Source: JACQNR01 sp049515175 (lineage in GTDB: Bacteria; Acidobacteriota; Terriglobia; UBA7540). Taken from it: DNA of 21,286 bases. The notes beneath the pieces were generated by a model. The model worked only from the letters and a program-made list of their open reading frames with translations, had not been told where the DNA came from and searched no databases. Made by a program: the position numbers and the translations under genes. Location: positions 1 to 21,286 of the forward strand of contig JBEKUI010000045.1 in assembly GCA_049515175.1 (NCBI GenBank), written 5' to 3'. This document shows, one piece after another, positions 1-7,741 of this stretch (within the stretch, counting starts at the first letter, position 1; each line of letters starts with the position of its first letter).

Positions 1-105
1 CGCCGCTGGCAGGAGAGGAGCCTGTTCCACCGCCTCACCCGCGCTTGCCTCAGCACCAACACCATCACCTACAAAGACTTAGTGGCAGAACCGGAGCTAG
101 CTTGA
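1..105 (+). CDS. C-terminal end of an unrecognised protein (5' part outside window)
   Basis: Frame 1 is open from the first base to a TGA at 103-105 and gives 34 residues, beginning RRWQERSLFHRL and ending KDLVAEPELA. Codon choice is C/G-rich at third positions like the neighbouring genes, and the peptide is a plausible basic/amphipathic tail, so I take it as the end of a real gene entering from the left. I do not recognise the family. The stop is followed one base later by the 47-bp dispersed repeat at 107-153. No function is proposed. Confidence 0.5.
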   Translation, partial: RRWQERSLFHRLTRACLSTNTITYKDLVAEPELA

Positions 106-106
106 T

Positions 107-153
107 ATTCACATCTCGAGGACCGAAGCCAGAATGTTATAGAAAACAAAGGG
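107..153 (+). repeat. 47-bp dispersed repeat, copy 1
   Basis: This stretch matches 19550-19596 at 44 of 47 positions, in the same orientation. Mismatches are at 112, 114 and 123, and the last 30 bases are identical. The conserved core contains AGAATGTTATAGAAAACAAA. The similarity begins 1-2 bases after a + strand stop codon (TGA 103-105) and ends abruptly at GGG. It is much more AT-rich than its surroundings. It could be the end of a mobile element, a conserved 3' UTR or a genome-wide interspersed repeat; the window alone cannot decide. Confidence 0.8.
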
Positions 154-155
154 AC

Positions 156-172
156 TTCTCACATTGTGAGAA
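156..172. terminator. Perfect 17-nt palindrome; possible terminator of the minus-strand methyltransferase gene
   Basis: TTCTCACATTGTGAGAA is two 8-bp arms around a single central base. Read on the minus strand it is followed by a pyrimidine-rich stretch (GTCCCTTTGTTTTC), so it could end the transcript of the gene whose stop lies at 214. A second hairpin (GCCGG 181-185 with CCGGC 194-198) lies between. The one-base centre is also typical of a dimeric-protein operator, so the terminator role is only a guess. Confidence 0.35.
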
Positions 173-213
173 ACGTACCGGCCGGTCAGTCAGCCGGCGA
201 ACAACGGGATGGA

Positions 214-1002
214 CTACGGAAGTGGCCGAGCGACTACACACGCCACACCCTTGACGCTCGAAACTGAGTCAACTGCTTGAGCTTCTTTCCATGGTGTGGG
301 AACCCACTGCATGGTCTCCTTTTTGGTCCAGAAGCGTTCCACTTCCAGCCGGAGTCCCCCTCCCTTCAACAGCGCCAAGAGGGCGGCATGGTCGTACACG
401 CGATACCAGTCCGTGGCGCCGTGCTGTCCGAAGGGCACTGTCAACAGAAAGCGCCCGCCCGGTTTCAGGAGGCGATGGACTGCCTGGACCGCATGGAGGT
501 CACCGTCGCGGTCTTTGGCCACATTGCCGTATGCGACCAGTCCAATATGCTCGAACGTGGAGAGACCGATAACAACGTCGAAAGATTGGGGCTCAAAGGC
601 ATATTGGGTGACGTCACCCTGGACGTAGTGGATGCCGGGGAACTCAACCGCCGGGGGGCGGATGTCGATCCCCCACGTCTCAAACCCCAGGCTACTCGCT
701 TCAAAGACAATTTCACTTTCCCGGTAGCCCACATCCAGCAAGCGGCCCCGGAAAGAATGCGGGAGATAGTGATGCACAAAGGGAATCTCCACAATGCGCT
801 CGGAACAGATCGTCACGACTGGCCGCCCGTCTTTGCTCCCAAACGCCAGCGGATGGTTCAGATCGAGCTGGCTGGGAGCAGGAGGGGGAGCTACCGTAGG
901 TGGCGCGCTCTGCACCGGCTGATTTGTGCCAGCTTGGCAGCCCGCCAGCAAGGTAATCAGAACCGCCGCAAAAAGACCCCTAAACGGGATGCGTTGAGTC
1001 AC
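214..1002 (-). CDS. Predicted lipoprotein with a class I SAM-methyltransferase domain
   Basis: 262 residues. The N-terminus is a classical lipoprotein signal: a basic start (MTQRIPFR), a hydrophobic core, then the lipobox LLAGC with Cys22; residue +2 is Gln, which favours outer-membrane sorting. A Pro-rich linker (about 30-45) follows. From about residue 85 comes a Rossmann methyltransferase: LLDVGYRES (motif I, 88-96), GIDIRP (111-116, acidic motif II), VQGDV (127-131), FDVVIGLSTFEHIG (141-154) and LLKPGGRFLLTVPFG (178-192). Motif I lacks the usual GxGxG, but some class I methyltransferases carry DVGCAES-like forms, so SAM binding is still possible. The start is a GTG preceded by AGGAGG with 6 nt spacing, which supports the signal peptide as real. 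Substrate is unknown. Cytosolic SAM is hard to reconcile with export, which makes this protein odd. Confidence 0.75.
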   Translation of the reverse strand: MTQRIPFRGLFAAVLITLLAGCQAGTNQPVQSAPPTVAPPPAPSQLDLNHPLAFGSKDGRPVVTICSERIVEIPFVHHYLPHSFRGRLLDVGYRESEIVFEASSLGFETWGIDIRPPAVEFPGIHYVQGDVTQYAFEPQSFDVVIGLSTFEHIGLVAYGNVAKDRDGDLHAVQAVHRLLKPGGRFLLTVPFGQHGATDWYRVYDHAALLALLKGGGLRLEVERFWTKKETMQWVPTPWKEAQAVDSVSSVKGVACVVARPLP

Positions 1003-1142
1003 TCATATCCTCCTGAACTGATCCGCCCTGAAGCGCAAGGATTCTACACCAGAAACTCGGTTTCCGGTCTTCTGGTACTCCTTGCCAAGGTTTGGCCGTG
1101 AATCGTGCCGGGTGTGGCGAGAGCGGCTCGTGGCGACATTCC

Positions 1143-1442
1143 CTAGGAATACTGCCCTGTTGTGGCGCCGCCGACGCGGTAGGCGAAAACAAAGGCCACA
1201 ACCATCAGCGCGATGTATATCCAGTCCGCATCGAAGCGCAGCAGGTGGACGATGCACATTCCACCCAGCCCCAGGTTGGCAATCGCCAAGGCCGCCGCCG
1301 CGCCCCGTCCCATGCCCCGAACCTCGCGCCGCTTAGCCCCCACCCATCGCCAGATCACATTGGAGAGCAGAACGTTCACCAGCACGACGCCCACCACAAT
1401 GAGAATTTCCTCGCGCGTCACGCTTTGGATCCTGGGGAACAT
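1143..1442 (-). CDS. Small membrane protein of unknown function
   Basis: 99 residues with three hydrophobic stretches: about 13-32 (ILIVVGVVLVNVLLSNVIW), about 49-68 (AALAIANLGLGGMCIVHLL) and about 74-90 (WIYIALMVVAFVFAYRV). A basic loop (GAKRREVRGMGRG) lies between the first two, which favours a cytosolic loop there. An in-frame TAG lies only five codons upstream (1455-1457), fixing the start near 1442; a weak AGGA sits 11-14 nt before the ATG. I do not recognise the family. The run of membrane helices makes this minus-strand frame far more credible than overlapping plus-strand frames. It lies 140 bp upstream of the lipoprotein gene on the same strand, so co-transcription is possible. Confidence 0.55.
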   Translation of the reverse strand: MFPRIQSVTREEILIVVGVVLVNVLLSNVIWRWVGAKRREVRGMGRGAAAALAIANLGLGGMCIVHLLRFDADWIYIALMVVAFVFAYRVGGATTGQYS

Positions 1443-1769
1443 GCTGGCCGCATCCTACCAAATCCCCTTGCCGCCACCAAGCGTCACGACGGCGACAACA
1501 TTCGCGGCGTGCCAGTATTCCTTGCCACCTCCCGGCGCGAAGACCACCTGTTGATCCAACCCGCAAGGCGCCGCGCGTTGGGGCCAAAATGATGGAGTGC
1601 AAGGGTAGTCCAAGAAACACTCGTGCGTAAGAGACAATCGGCGTGTTTTCAGCGTTGTGGGAGAGGGTAAGTGGGCATCGTGCTATAATTTTCCAGTCGC
1701 GTGCTGACTGCACGGATTCACTCCGGCGCGGCGCGTGTGATTTAGCGGGGGGCGGACGGAGAAGCGATC
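1443..1769. other. Intergenic stretch between divergent genes; ilvE leader
   Basis: About 330 bp with no convincing gene. A 60-codon minus-strand frame at 1455-1637 has no recognisable domain and no Shine-Dalgarno. The right part holds the ilvE promoter and an approximately 75-nt leader. I saw no leader peptide rich in branched-chain residues and no clear attenuator. Confidence 0.5.
1681..1689 (+). promoter_or_regulatory. Extended -10 promoter element for ilvE
   Basis: TGCTATAAT is a perfect TATAAT with the upstream TG of an extended -10 element. No good -35 box is present at 17 bp (TTGTGG at 1655-1660 is 23 bp away), which extended -10 promoters tolerate. Transcription would start near 1696, leaving a leader of about 74 nt before the ilvE ATG. 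Confidence 0.55.
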
Positions 1770-2714
1770 ATGTCAATCGACTATTACGAGCACGTCTGGC
1801 ACAACGGCGAATTCATCGCCTGGAAGGACGCCACAATTCACGTGGCCTCGCATGTCGTAAGCTACGCCTCCTCGCTGTTTGAAGGCATCCGCTGTTACCA
1901 GACACCGCAGGGCCCTTCGATTTTCCGCCTGCGGGAGCACACCGACCGGCTGGTCAACTCCTGCAAGATTTATCGCATGGAGCTTGCCTACTCGCGCGAG
2001 CAGCTGCGACAGGCGATGGTCGAGCTCGTGCGCACGAACCAGGCGCAGCATTGCTACATCCGCCCCATCATCTTCCGCGGCTACGGCGATGTGGGCGTGA
2101 ACGCCATGAAGAACCCTATCGAGATTTACCTGCTGGCGTGGCGCTGGGGAAAGTACCTGGGCGCGGAAGCGCTCGCCAGTGGCGTAGACGTTTGCGTCAG
2201 CTCCTGGCATCGCATGGCGCCGAATACTATGCCGGCCATGGCCAAGGCGGCGTCGAATTACATGAACGCCCAGCTCATCAAGATGGAAGCTATCACCAAC
2301 GGGTACGTCGAGGGCATCGCGCTCGACCACACCGGCCAGATCAGCGAGGGCAGCGGCGAGAATATCTTCGTGGTGAGAGACGGCAAGATCTATACGCCGG
2401 GGCTCGCCTCCTCCGTGCTGCCGGGGATCACTCGCGACTCCGTGATTACACTGGCGCGCGAAATGGGCTTCACGCTTACCGAGCAGGCGCTCGCCCGCGA
2501 AATCCTGTACATCGCCGACGAAGTTTTCTTCACCGGCACCGCGGCGGAAATCACTCCCATCCGCTCGGTGGATCGCATCGTGGTGGGCGCGGGTAAGCCC
2601 GGCCCCATCACCAAGAAGCTGCAGGAGCGCTTCCTCTCCATCGTCGAAGGCCGCGCCGAAGACAAGTACGGCTGGCTCACGCTCTGCAACCAGCCCGTCG
2701 CCGCGGGACGGTAA
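1770..2714 (+). CDS. ilvE: Branched-chain amino acid aminotransferase
   Basis: 314 residues, the normal length for class IV (D-amino-acid-transferase-like) PLP aminotransferases. It transfers the amino group between glutamate and the 2-oxo acids of Leu, Ile and Val in the cytosol. Visible landmarks: the N-terminal SSLFEGIRCY block (34-43), FRLREHTDRL (52-61), YIRPIIFRGYG (96-106), the PLP lysine K159 in PAMAKAASNY, the ISEGSGENIF block (191-200) that closes the cofactor pocket, and the C-terminal FFTGTAAEITPI (253-264). The order and spacing match bacterial IlvE. The ATG has a GGAG-like Shine-Dalgarno 8-9 nt upstream. It appears monocistronic, about 270 bp before pilT. A 4-amino-4-deoxychorismate lyase or D-Ala aminotransferase is less likely because of the RGYG and GTAAEITP motifs. 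Confidence 0.95.
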   Translation: MSIDYYEHVWHNGEFIAWKDATIHVASHVVSYASSLFEGIRCYQTPQGPSIFRLREHTDRLVNSCKIYRMELAYSREQLRQAMVELVRTNQAQHCYIRPIIFRGYGDVGVNAMKNPIEIYLLAWRWGKYLGAEALASGVDVCVSSWHRMAPNTMPAMAKAASNYMNAQLIKMEAITNGYVEGIALDHTGQISEGSGENIFVVRDGKIYTPGLASSVLPGITRDSVITLAREMGFTLTEQALAREILYIADEVFFTGTAAEITPIRSVDRIVVGAGKPGPITKKLQERFLSIVEGRAEDKYGWLTLCNQPVAAGR

Positions 2715-2986
2715 GGCGTCCGTTGTCAGTCGTCATTGGTCCGTGCGAATGGTCAACGGCCAGTCGGCATGCCAAGGTACATGGTATTCCTTCGGTTTAC
2801 CCGGCCTGCTTGCCGTGAAGCTTCATCCATCAATTTCCCTGGCCAAGAAACTCATAGATGAGTGCAGCCTTTAGCCTGCCCAACTCGACGTTTAACGGTC
2901 AGTATTCCGCCTTCTCCTTTGACACCTCCGCGCCCGCTATGCTAGGTTGTGCAATACGTCAGGGAAGCGTCCCGCGAGGGTAGCCG

Positions 2987-4123
2987 ATGAACATTGACGA
3001 GCTTTTACGTTCGGCCTGTGAAAGCAAGGCTTCGGACCTGCATCTGAAGGTGGGCAACTACCCCTACCTCCGCGTCGATGGCGACCTGCGCCCGATGCAG
3101 CAGTTCCAGCGCGTCTCCAGCGAAGACATGCTGAACATGGCCTTCAGCATCATGACCAACCGGCAGAAGCAGAAGTTCAAGGAGAACACCGAGCTCGACA
3201 TGGCTTACGGCGTGGCGGGCCTGGGCCGCTTCCGCGTCAACGTCTTCCAGCAACGCGGAAACGTCGGCATGGTCCTGCGCGTGATCCCCACCAAGATTCG
3301 CACCCTCGACGAACTTTACATGCCGCAGGTGATTGACAAGATCTGCGAGGAGCAGCGCGGCATCGTGCTCGTGACCGGAACCACCGGCAGCGGCAAGTCC
3401 ACCACGCTCGCCGCCATGATCGACCGCATCAACTCCACCCGGACCGACCACATCATCACTATCGAAGACCCCATCGAGTTTCTGCACCGCGACAAGAAGG
3501 GGTTCGTCAACCAGCGCGAAGTCGAGGTCGATACGCCCAGCTTCGGGTCAGCGCTGCGTTCTGCCCTACGCCAGGACCCGGACGTCATCCTGGTGGGCGA
3601 AATGCGCGACCTGGAGACCATTCAGACCGCGCTGCTCGCCGCCGAGACTGGCCACCTGGTGTTCTCCACCCTGCACACCCTCGACGCCACAGAGACGATT
3701 CAGCGTATCATCGCCGTCTTCCCGCCTCCCGAGCAGAAGCAGATCCGCCTGCAAATGGCGACGACGTTGCGTGCGGTCATCTCTCAACGGCTGGTACGGA
3801 AATCGGACGGCATCGGCCGCGTGCCCGCAGTGGAAATTCTCATCGCCACCGAATACATCCGCGACTGCATCATCAACCCGGAGAAAACGCGGCTGATCCA
3901 CGACGCTATCAGCGCCGGCGTCTCGCAATACGGCATGCAGACCTTCGACCAGTCGCTCTACGACCTCTACACCCAGGGACTGGTCACGATCGAAGAAGCC
4001 CTGCTCAACTCCTCCAACCCCGACGAGTTCAAGCTGCGCATCCAGGGTATCCGCTCCACCACCGATGCGGCGCGCGAGGAGATGGAGCGCACCAGCCAGA
4101 GCGACCGCAGTGGCAGAAGATAA
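2987..4123 (+). CDS. pilT: Type IV pilus retraction ATPase PilT
   Basis: 378 residues, in the range of the PilT/PilU family (about 345-380). These hexameric cytosolic ATPases at the pilus base depolymerise pilin and power twitching. An N-terminal PAS-like domain (1-100; SDLHLKVG at 16-23) precedes the RecA-like core: Walker A GTTGSGKS (131-138), Asp box ITIEDPIEF (157-165), Walker B DPDVILVGEMRD (197-208) and His box TGHLVFSTLHT (221-231). The C-terminal region that in Pseudomonas PilT carries AIRNLIRE reads TEYIRDCIINPEK here (288-300), a divergence that leaves a PilU-like accessory role open. ATG with GAGG 8 nt upstream. The 3' end overlaps recX by 14 bp. No other pilus gene is in the window. 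Confidence 0.92.
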   Translation: MNIDELLRSACESKASDLHLKVGNYPYLRVDGDLRPMQQFQRVSSEDMLNMAFSIMTNRQKQKFKENTELDMAYGVAGLGRFRVNVFQQRGNVGMVLRVIPTKIRTLDELYMPQVIDKICEEQRGIVLVTGTTGSGKSTTLAAMIDRINSTRTDHIITIEDPIEFLHRDKKGFVNQREVEVDTPSFGSALRSALRQDPDVILVGEMRDLETIQTALLAAETGHLVFSTLHTLDATETIQRIIAVFPPPEQKQIRLQMATTLRAVISQRLVRKSDGIGRVPAVEILIATEYIRDCIINPEKTRLIHDAISAGVSQYGMQTFDQSLYDLYTQGLVTIEEALLNSSNPDEFKLRIQGIRSTTDAAREEMERTSQSDRSGRR

Positions 4124-4622
4124 GCCCAAGGACCCGTACTCCGCGGCGCTGCGGATGCTTTCCCGCCGCGGCTATGCGGTAGCGGAATTGCGCCGCGCCC
4201 TGGAGAAGAAATTCCCCGCCGGGCCCGCCGTCGAAGACGCCTTGGCGCGCCTGCGCGTGCTCGGATACCTCAACGACAAGAAATTCGCCCAGCAGTACGC
4301 CTCCTCGCTTGTCCGCAACAAGGCCCTGGGGCGCTTCCGCGTCCGCCGGGAATTGAAAGCCAAGCTCGTCGATTACCGCCACATCGAACCCGCTATCGAA
4401 CAGGCCTACGATGAAACTAACGAGCGACAACTGCTCGAACGCACCCTCGACCGGAAAATCCGCACGCTCAAGCTTCCCGTGACTCGCGCCAAACTGGGTT
4501 TGCTCTGCCAGAGTTTGCTACGCCGCGGCTTCGCCGCCGATGCTATTATGAAAGCGGTGCGCGCCCGGCCGGAATTGAAGCCGATTGCCGAGGGAGCAGA
4601 ACTGGAAACTCCAGACGAGTAG
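4110..4622 (+). CDS. recX: Regulatory protein RecX
   Basis: 170 residues from a GTG start inside the end of pilT (14-bp overlap). An in-frame ATG at 4065 would add 15 Arg/Ala-rich residues overlapping pilT further and looks less likely. RecX binds RecA filaments and limits recombinase activity. Family features are the tandem three-helix repeats: ALRMLSRRGYAVAELRRAL (13-31), then LRVLGYLNDKKFAQQYASS (48-66) and GRFRVRRELKAKLVD (74-88), with a final repeat near LGLLCQSLLRRGFAADAI (129-146). The length is typical. recA itself is not in the window. alaS follows after 76 bp, and recX is often found next to alaS or recA in bacteria, so a pilT-recX-alaS transcription unit is plausible. Confidence 0.88.
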   Translation: MAEDKPKDPYSAALRMLSRRGYAVAELRRALEKKFPAGPAVEDALARLRVLGYLNDKKFAQQYASSLVRNKALGRFRVRRELKAKLVDYRHIEPAIEQAYDETNERQLLERTLDRKIRTLKLPVTRAKLGLLCQSLLRRGFAADAIMKAVRARPELKPIAEGAELETPDE

Positions 4623-4698
4623 TTGAATATTCGTTGTCCGTCGCGGCTGTTCGGTGTGAACCGCAATTGACTGTAGACAACTGACCACTGAAATCCTT

Positions 4699-7656
4699 AT
4701 GACTTCAAGCGAAATTCGCAGTCGATTCCTGAAGTACTTCGAAGACCGCGGCCATCGCGTCGTGCGTTCGTCCTCGCTCGTCCCGGCCAACGACCCGACG
4801 CTGCTCTTTTCCAACGCCGGGATGAACCAGTTCAAGGACGTCTTCCTGGGGCGCGAGAAGCGCGACTACTCGCGCGCCTGCTCGTCGCAGAAGTGCGTGC
4901 GCGCCGGGGGCAAGCACAACGACCTCGAACAGGTCGGGCGCACCGCCCGCCACCACACCTTCTTCGAAATGCTCGGCAACTTCTCCTTCGGCGACTATTT
5001 CAAGAAAGATGCCATCGCCTGGGCATGGGAACTGGTGACCAAGGATTTCGGAATTCCCCCTGCCAGGCTTTATGCCACCGTCTTCCGCGAAGACGACGAA
5101 GCGGAAGAGCTCTGGGCGAAGATCGTCGCGCGCGACCGCGTCTTCCGGTTCGACGAGAAAGACAACTTCTGGCAGATGGGGGACACCGGCCCCTGTGGGC
5201 CGTGTTCGGAAATCCATTACGACCAGGGCCCCGCGGCGAGCTCGCTGGGTCATACGGACTGCAAGTTTCCCTGCCCCGACGACTGCGGGCGCTACGTTGA
5301 GCTATGGAATTTGGTCTTCATGCAGTACGACCGAGTCAGCATCCAGAGGCAGACGGATCCCAATGCAGATTTTGCTGCCGCAGATTTTACCGAGACTGGT
5401 GTCCGCCTCCTTCCACTGCCGAAGCCTTCGATCGATACGGGGGCGGGACTGGAGCGCTTCTGCACTGTCCTGCAAGGCAAGCTCTCGAATTTTGACACCG
5501 ACCTCTTCCGGCCCCTCATTCAGGAAGCGGCCGAGTTGGCGAACGTCGAATACGGCGCGAATCACGACACCGACGTTTCGCTGCGCATCATCGCCGACCA
5601 CGCGCGCGCGTCCACGTTCCTGATTTCCGATGGCGTCCTGCCCTCGAACGAAGGTCGTGGGTACGTGCTGCGCCTCATCATGCGCCGCGCGCTCTACCAC
5701 GGCCAAACTCTCGGCCTGAACGAGCCTTTCCTCTACAAAATGGGCGGCCACGTCGTCCAGATGATGAAAGACGCATACCCCGAACTCCTAGAACATGAAC
5801 ACCACGTCGCTAAAGCTATCAAGAAAGAGGAGGAAGGATATGCGCACACGACGCGGGTCGGCGCGGAAGAGTTAAAGAAAGTTGAAGTCGCCGGCATTGG
5901 CGTCTCGGTCGGCGATTGGATGAAGATGGATGATTCGGTGAGAGTGGAGCTTTCTAATGCAAAGTCCAAGCCCCCGATTGCGGCTGAAGATGCTGACATT
6001 GAGCCTTCGAGAACTAGCTCCGGAATAGCCGCACGCCAGGCACTCGAGACGGCCGCTAACGCTAACAAGGCAGCGCAGTCCGTGCTTGGATATATTCGAG
6101 GCGACAAAGTGTTCCGACTCCATGACACTTTCGGCTTACGCCCCGACTTCGTTGAGGATTTGGTCAAGAACTATCGATTGTCGGTCGATCGCGCAGGATA
6201 CGAAACCGAAATGAAGAAGCAGCGCGAGCGGGCGCGGGCATCGTGGAAGGGCGCGGAGAAGAAAACGGCTTCGCCGGTTTACCATCAAATTGTAGGAGAG
6301 CGGCCAAGCACCTTCGATGGCTACGCGCAGGTCCGCTCTGAAGGCTGCCAGGTCGTGGCTCTGATTCAGAAGGGCCAAATCGTCAACGACGTCAAACCCG
6401 GCGAGGAAGTGGAAATCGCCCTCGATCACACGCCGTTTTACGCAGAGGCGGGCGGGCAGATTGGGGACACGGGCCGATTCTACACGCCCCAGAGCGATCG
6501 CGAGGTCGCGCACGTGCTCGACACCTATCGTCCCGTGACGGGCTTGATCATCCATAAGACAGTGGCCCGGGACGCGATCCACTCGGGCGACATGGTGACC
6601 GCCGTGGTTGATACTGAGCGGCGGGATGCGATTCGGCGCAACCACACGGCGACGCATCTGCTTCACGCGGCGCTGCGCAAGACGCTGGGCACGCACGTGA
6701 AGCAGGCGGGGTCGCTCGTGGCGCCGGACCGGTTACGGTTTGACTTCACGCACTACGCGGCGGTGGATGAGCAGGATCTGCTCGACATCGAAGACTTGGT
6801 GAACGAGCACGTGCTCGCGAACGAAGAGGTGAACACCAACGTCATGGACCTCGACGCCGCCGTGAACACGGGCGCGATGGCGCTTTTCGGCGAGAAATAC
6901 GGCGACCAGGTCCGCGTAGTCTCCATCGCCGATGGTAATTTCTCCAGAGAGCTCTGCGGCGGCACGCACGTTCGACGCACGGGCGATATCGGGCTCTTCA
7001 AGGTGGTCAGTGAAGGGAGCGTCGCAGCGGGAACCCGTCGCATCGAAGCGCTGACGGGCGCGGGTGTGCTGAAGCAGTTACGCGAGTCCAATGAGAAGCT
7101 GGCGCAGATCTCTCAAGCCCTGCGCGCCAAGCCGGACGAAATGCTGCAAGCAGTTGAGAAGCTGACCGAGTCCGAGAAAAAGCTTCGCAAGCAGCTTGAG
7201 TCGCAGCAGATGAAGCAAGCGGCATCGCAGGTGGATCGGCTGATCGAGGGACTAAGCAAGGGACCATCGGACTCGATGGCCGAGCCCTGGAAAGATAAAG
7301 CTCAATATGCCAAAGGCGTACACGTGAAGGTAAAGGGGGTGCAGGTCGTTGCCAACCCTGTCGAGGCGACCGACCGGGCGGCGATGCGGCAGATGGTGGA
7401 CAATCTGCGGCCCAAGCTCGGTTCCGGTGTGATTGTGCTTGGCGCCGTTATAAACGGTGAGGTTGCGCTGGTGGTCGCGGTCTCGAAGGACCTGACGGGC
7501 AAGCTCGACGCCGGTAAGATCGTCCGCGAAGCCGCCAAGATCGTCGAAGGTTCCGGGGGCGGGCGCAAGGACCTCGCCGAGGCCGGCGGAAAGAATCCAG
7601 CGAAGCTCCAAGAGGCCCTCGAAGCGATTCCTTCCGCGGTGGAGACGATGCTCTGA
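4699..7656 (+). CDS. alaS: Alanyl-tRNA synthetase with lineage-type insertions
   Basis: 985 residues, about 110 more than E. coli AlaRS. It charges tRNA-Ala and edits Ser/Gly mischarging. The class II aminoacylation core covers 1-370: RSRFLKYFEDRGH start, FSNAGMNQFKDVFLG (37-51), GRTARHHTFFEMLGNFSFGD (80-99), LPKPSIDTGAGLER (240-253) and GRGYVLRLIMRRALYHG (319-335). The editing domain shows NHTATHLLHAAL (648-659) and CGGTHVRRTGDIG (753-765), the HxxxH and Cys-His metal ligands. A coiled stretch (790-850) and the DHHA1/C-Ala domain (AGGKNPAKLQEAL, 962-974) close it. Extra sequence lies at about 395-465 (roughly 60 residues) and 212-235 (about 18). No Shine-Dalgarno is seen before the ATG; the start is fixed by family similarity. 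Confidence 0.97.
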   Translation: MTSSEIRSRFLKYFEDRGHRVVRSSSLVPANDPTLLFSNAGMNQFKDVFLGREKRDYSRACSSQKCVRAGGKHNDLEQVGRTARHHTFFEMLGNFSFGDYFKKDAIAWAWELVTKDFGIPPARLYATVFREDDEAEELWAKIVARDRVFRFDEKDNFWQMGDTGPCGPCSEIHYDQGPAASSLGHTDCKFPCPDDCGRYVELWNLVFMQYDRVSIQRQTDPNADFAAADFTETGVRLLPLPKPSIDTGAGLERFCTVLQGKLSNFDTDLFRPLIQEAAELANVEYGANHDTDVSLRIIADHARASTFLISDGVLPSNEGRGYVLRLIMRRALYHGQTLGLNEPFLYKMGGHVVQMMKDAYPELLEHEHHVAKAIKKEEEGYAHTTRVGAEELKKVEVAGIGVSVGDWMKMDDSVRVELSNAKSKPPIAAEDADIEPSRTSSGIAARQALETAANANKAAQSVLGYIRGDKVFRLHDTFGLRPDFVEDLVKNYRLSVDRAGYETEMKKQRERARASWKGAEKKTASPVYHQIVGERPSTFDGYAQVRSEGCQVVALIQKGQIVNDVKPGEEVEIALDHTPFYAEAGGQIGDTGRFYTPQSDREVAHVLDTYRPVTGLIIHKTVARDAIHSGDMVTAVVDTERRDAIRRNHTATHLLHAALRKTLGTHVKQAGSLVAPDRLRFDFTHYAAVDEQDLLDIEDLVNEHVLANEEVNTNVMDLDAAVNTGAMALFGEKYGDQVRVVSIADGNFSRELCGGTHVRRTGDIGLFKVVSEGSVAAGTRRIEALTGAGVLKQLRESNEKLAQISQALRAKPDEMLQAVEKLTESEKKLRKQLESQQMKQAASQVDRLIEGLSKGPSDSMAEPWKDKAQYAKGVHVKVKGVQVVANPVEATDRAAMRQMVDNLRPKLGSGVIVLGAVINGEVALVVAVSKDLTGKLDAGKIVREAAKIVEGSGGGRKDLAEAGGKNPAKLQEALEAIPSAVETML

Positions 7657-7675
7657 CCACCGCTGGCATCGAGTC

Positions 7676-7741
7676 GTAGCGGCCAGTTTACCTCGCCAAT
7701 TTTCGCCGCGACGGCACTTGGCGCCGTCAAGCCGCCGCTAC
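7676..7741. repeat. Nested palindromic intergenic element
   Basis: Outer arms GTAGCGGC (7676-7683) and GCCGCTAC (7734-7741) are perfect inverted repeats. Inside them GACGGC (7710-7715) pairs with GCCGTC (7723-7728). It lies just after alaS. No T-run follows on either strand, so it looks more like a REP-type repeat than a standard terminator. Confidence 0.55.

Noticed and set aside
1041..1046. TAGAAT (minus strand) as a -10 box for the lipoprotein gene
   Set aside because: No acceptable -35 (GACCGG at 17 bp) and no proper extended -10; too weak to list.
277..1101. A 274-codon plus-strand frame across the lipoprotein gene
   Set aside because: The minus strand encodes ordered methyltransferase motifs and a lipobox; the plus frame has neither domain nor ribosome site.
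1455..1637. A 60-codon minus-strand frame upstream of the small membrane protein
   Set aside because: It ends in TAG just before the membrane-protein start, has no Shine-Dalgarno and no recognisable features.
2919..2943. TTGACA and TATGCT upstream of pilT as a promoter
   Set aside because: The spacer is only 13 bp, too short for a sigma-70 promoter; the individual boxes may be chance.
4065..4109. Upstream ATG start for recX
   Set aside because: It would add 15 Arg/Ala-rich residues not typical of RecX and lengthen the overlap with pilT; the GTG at 4110 fits the family N-terminus better.
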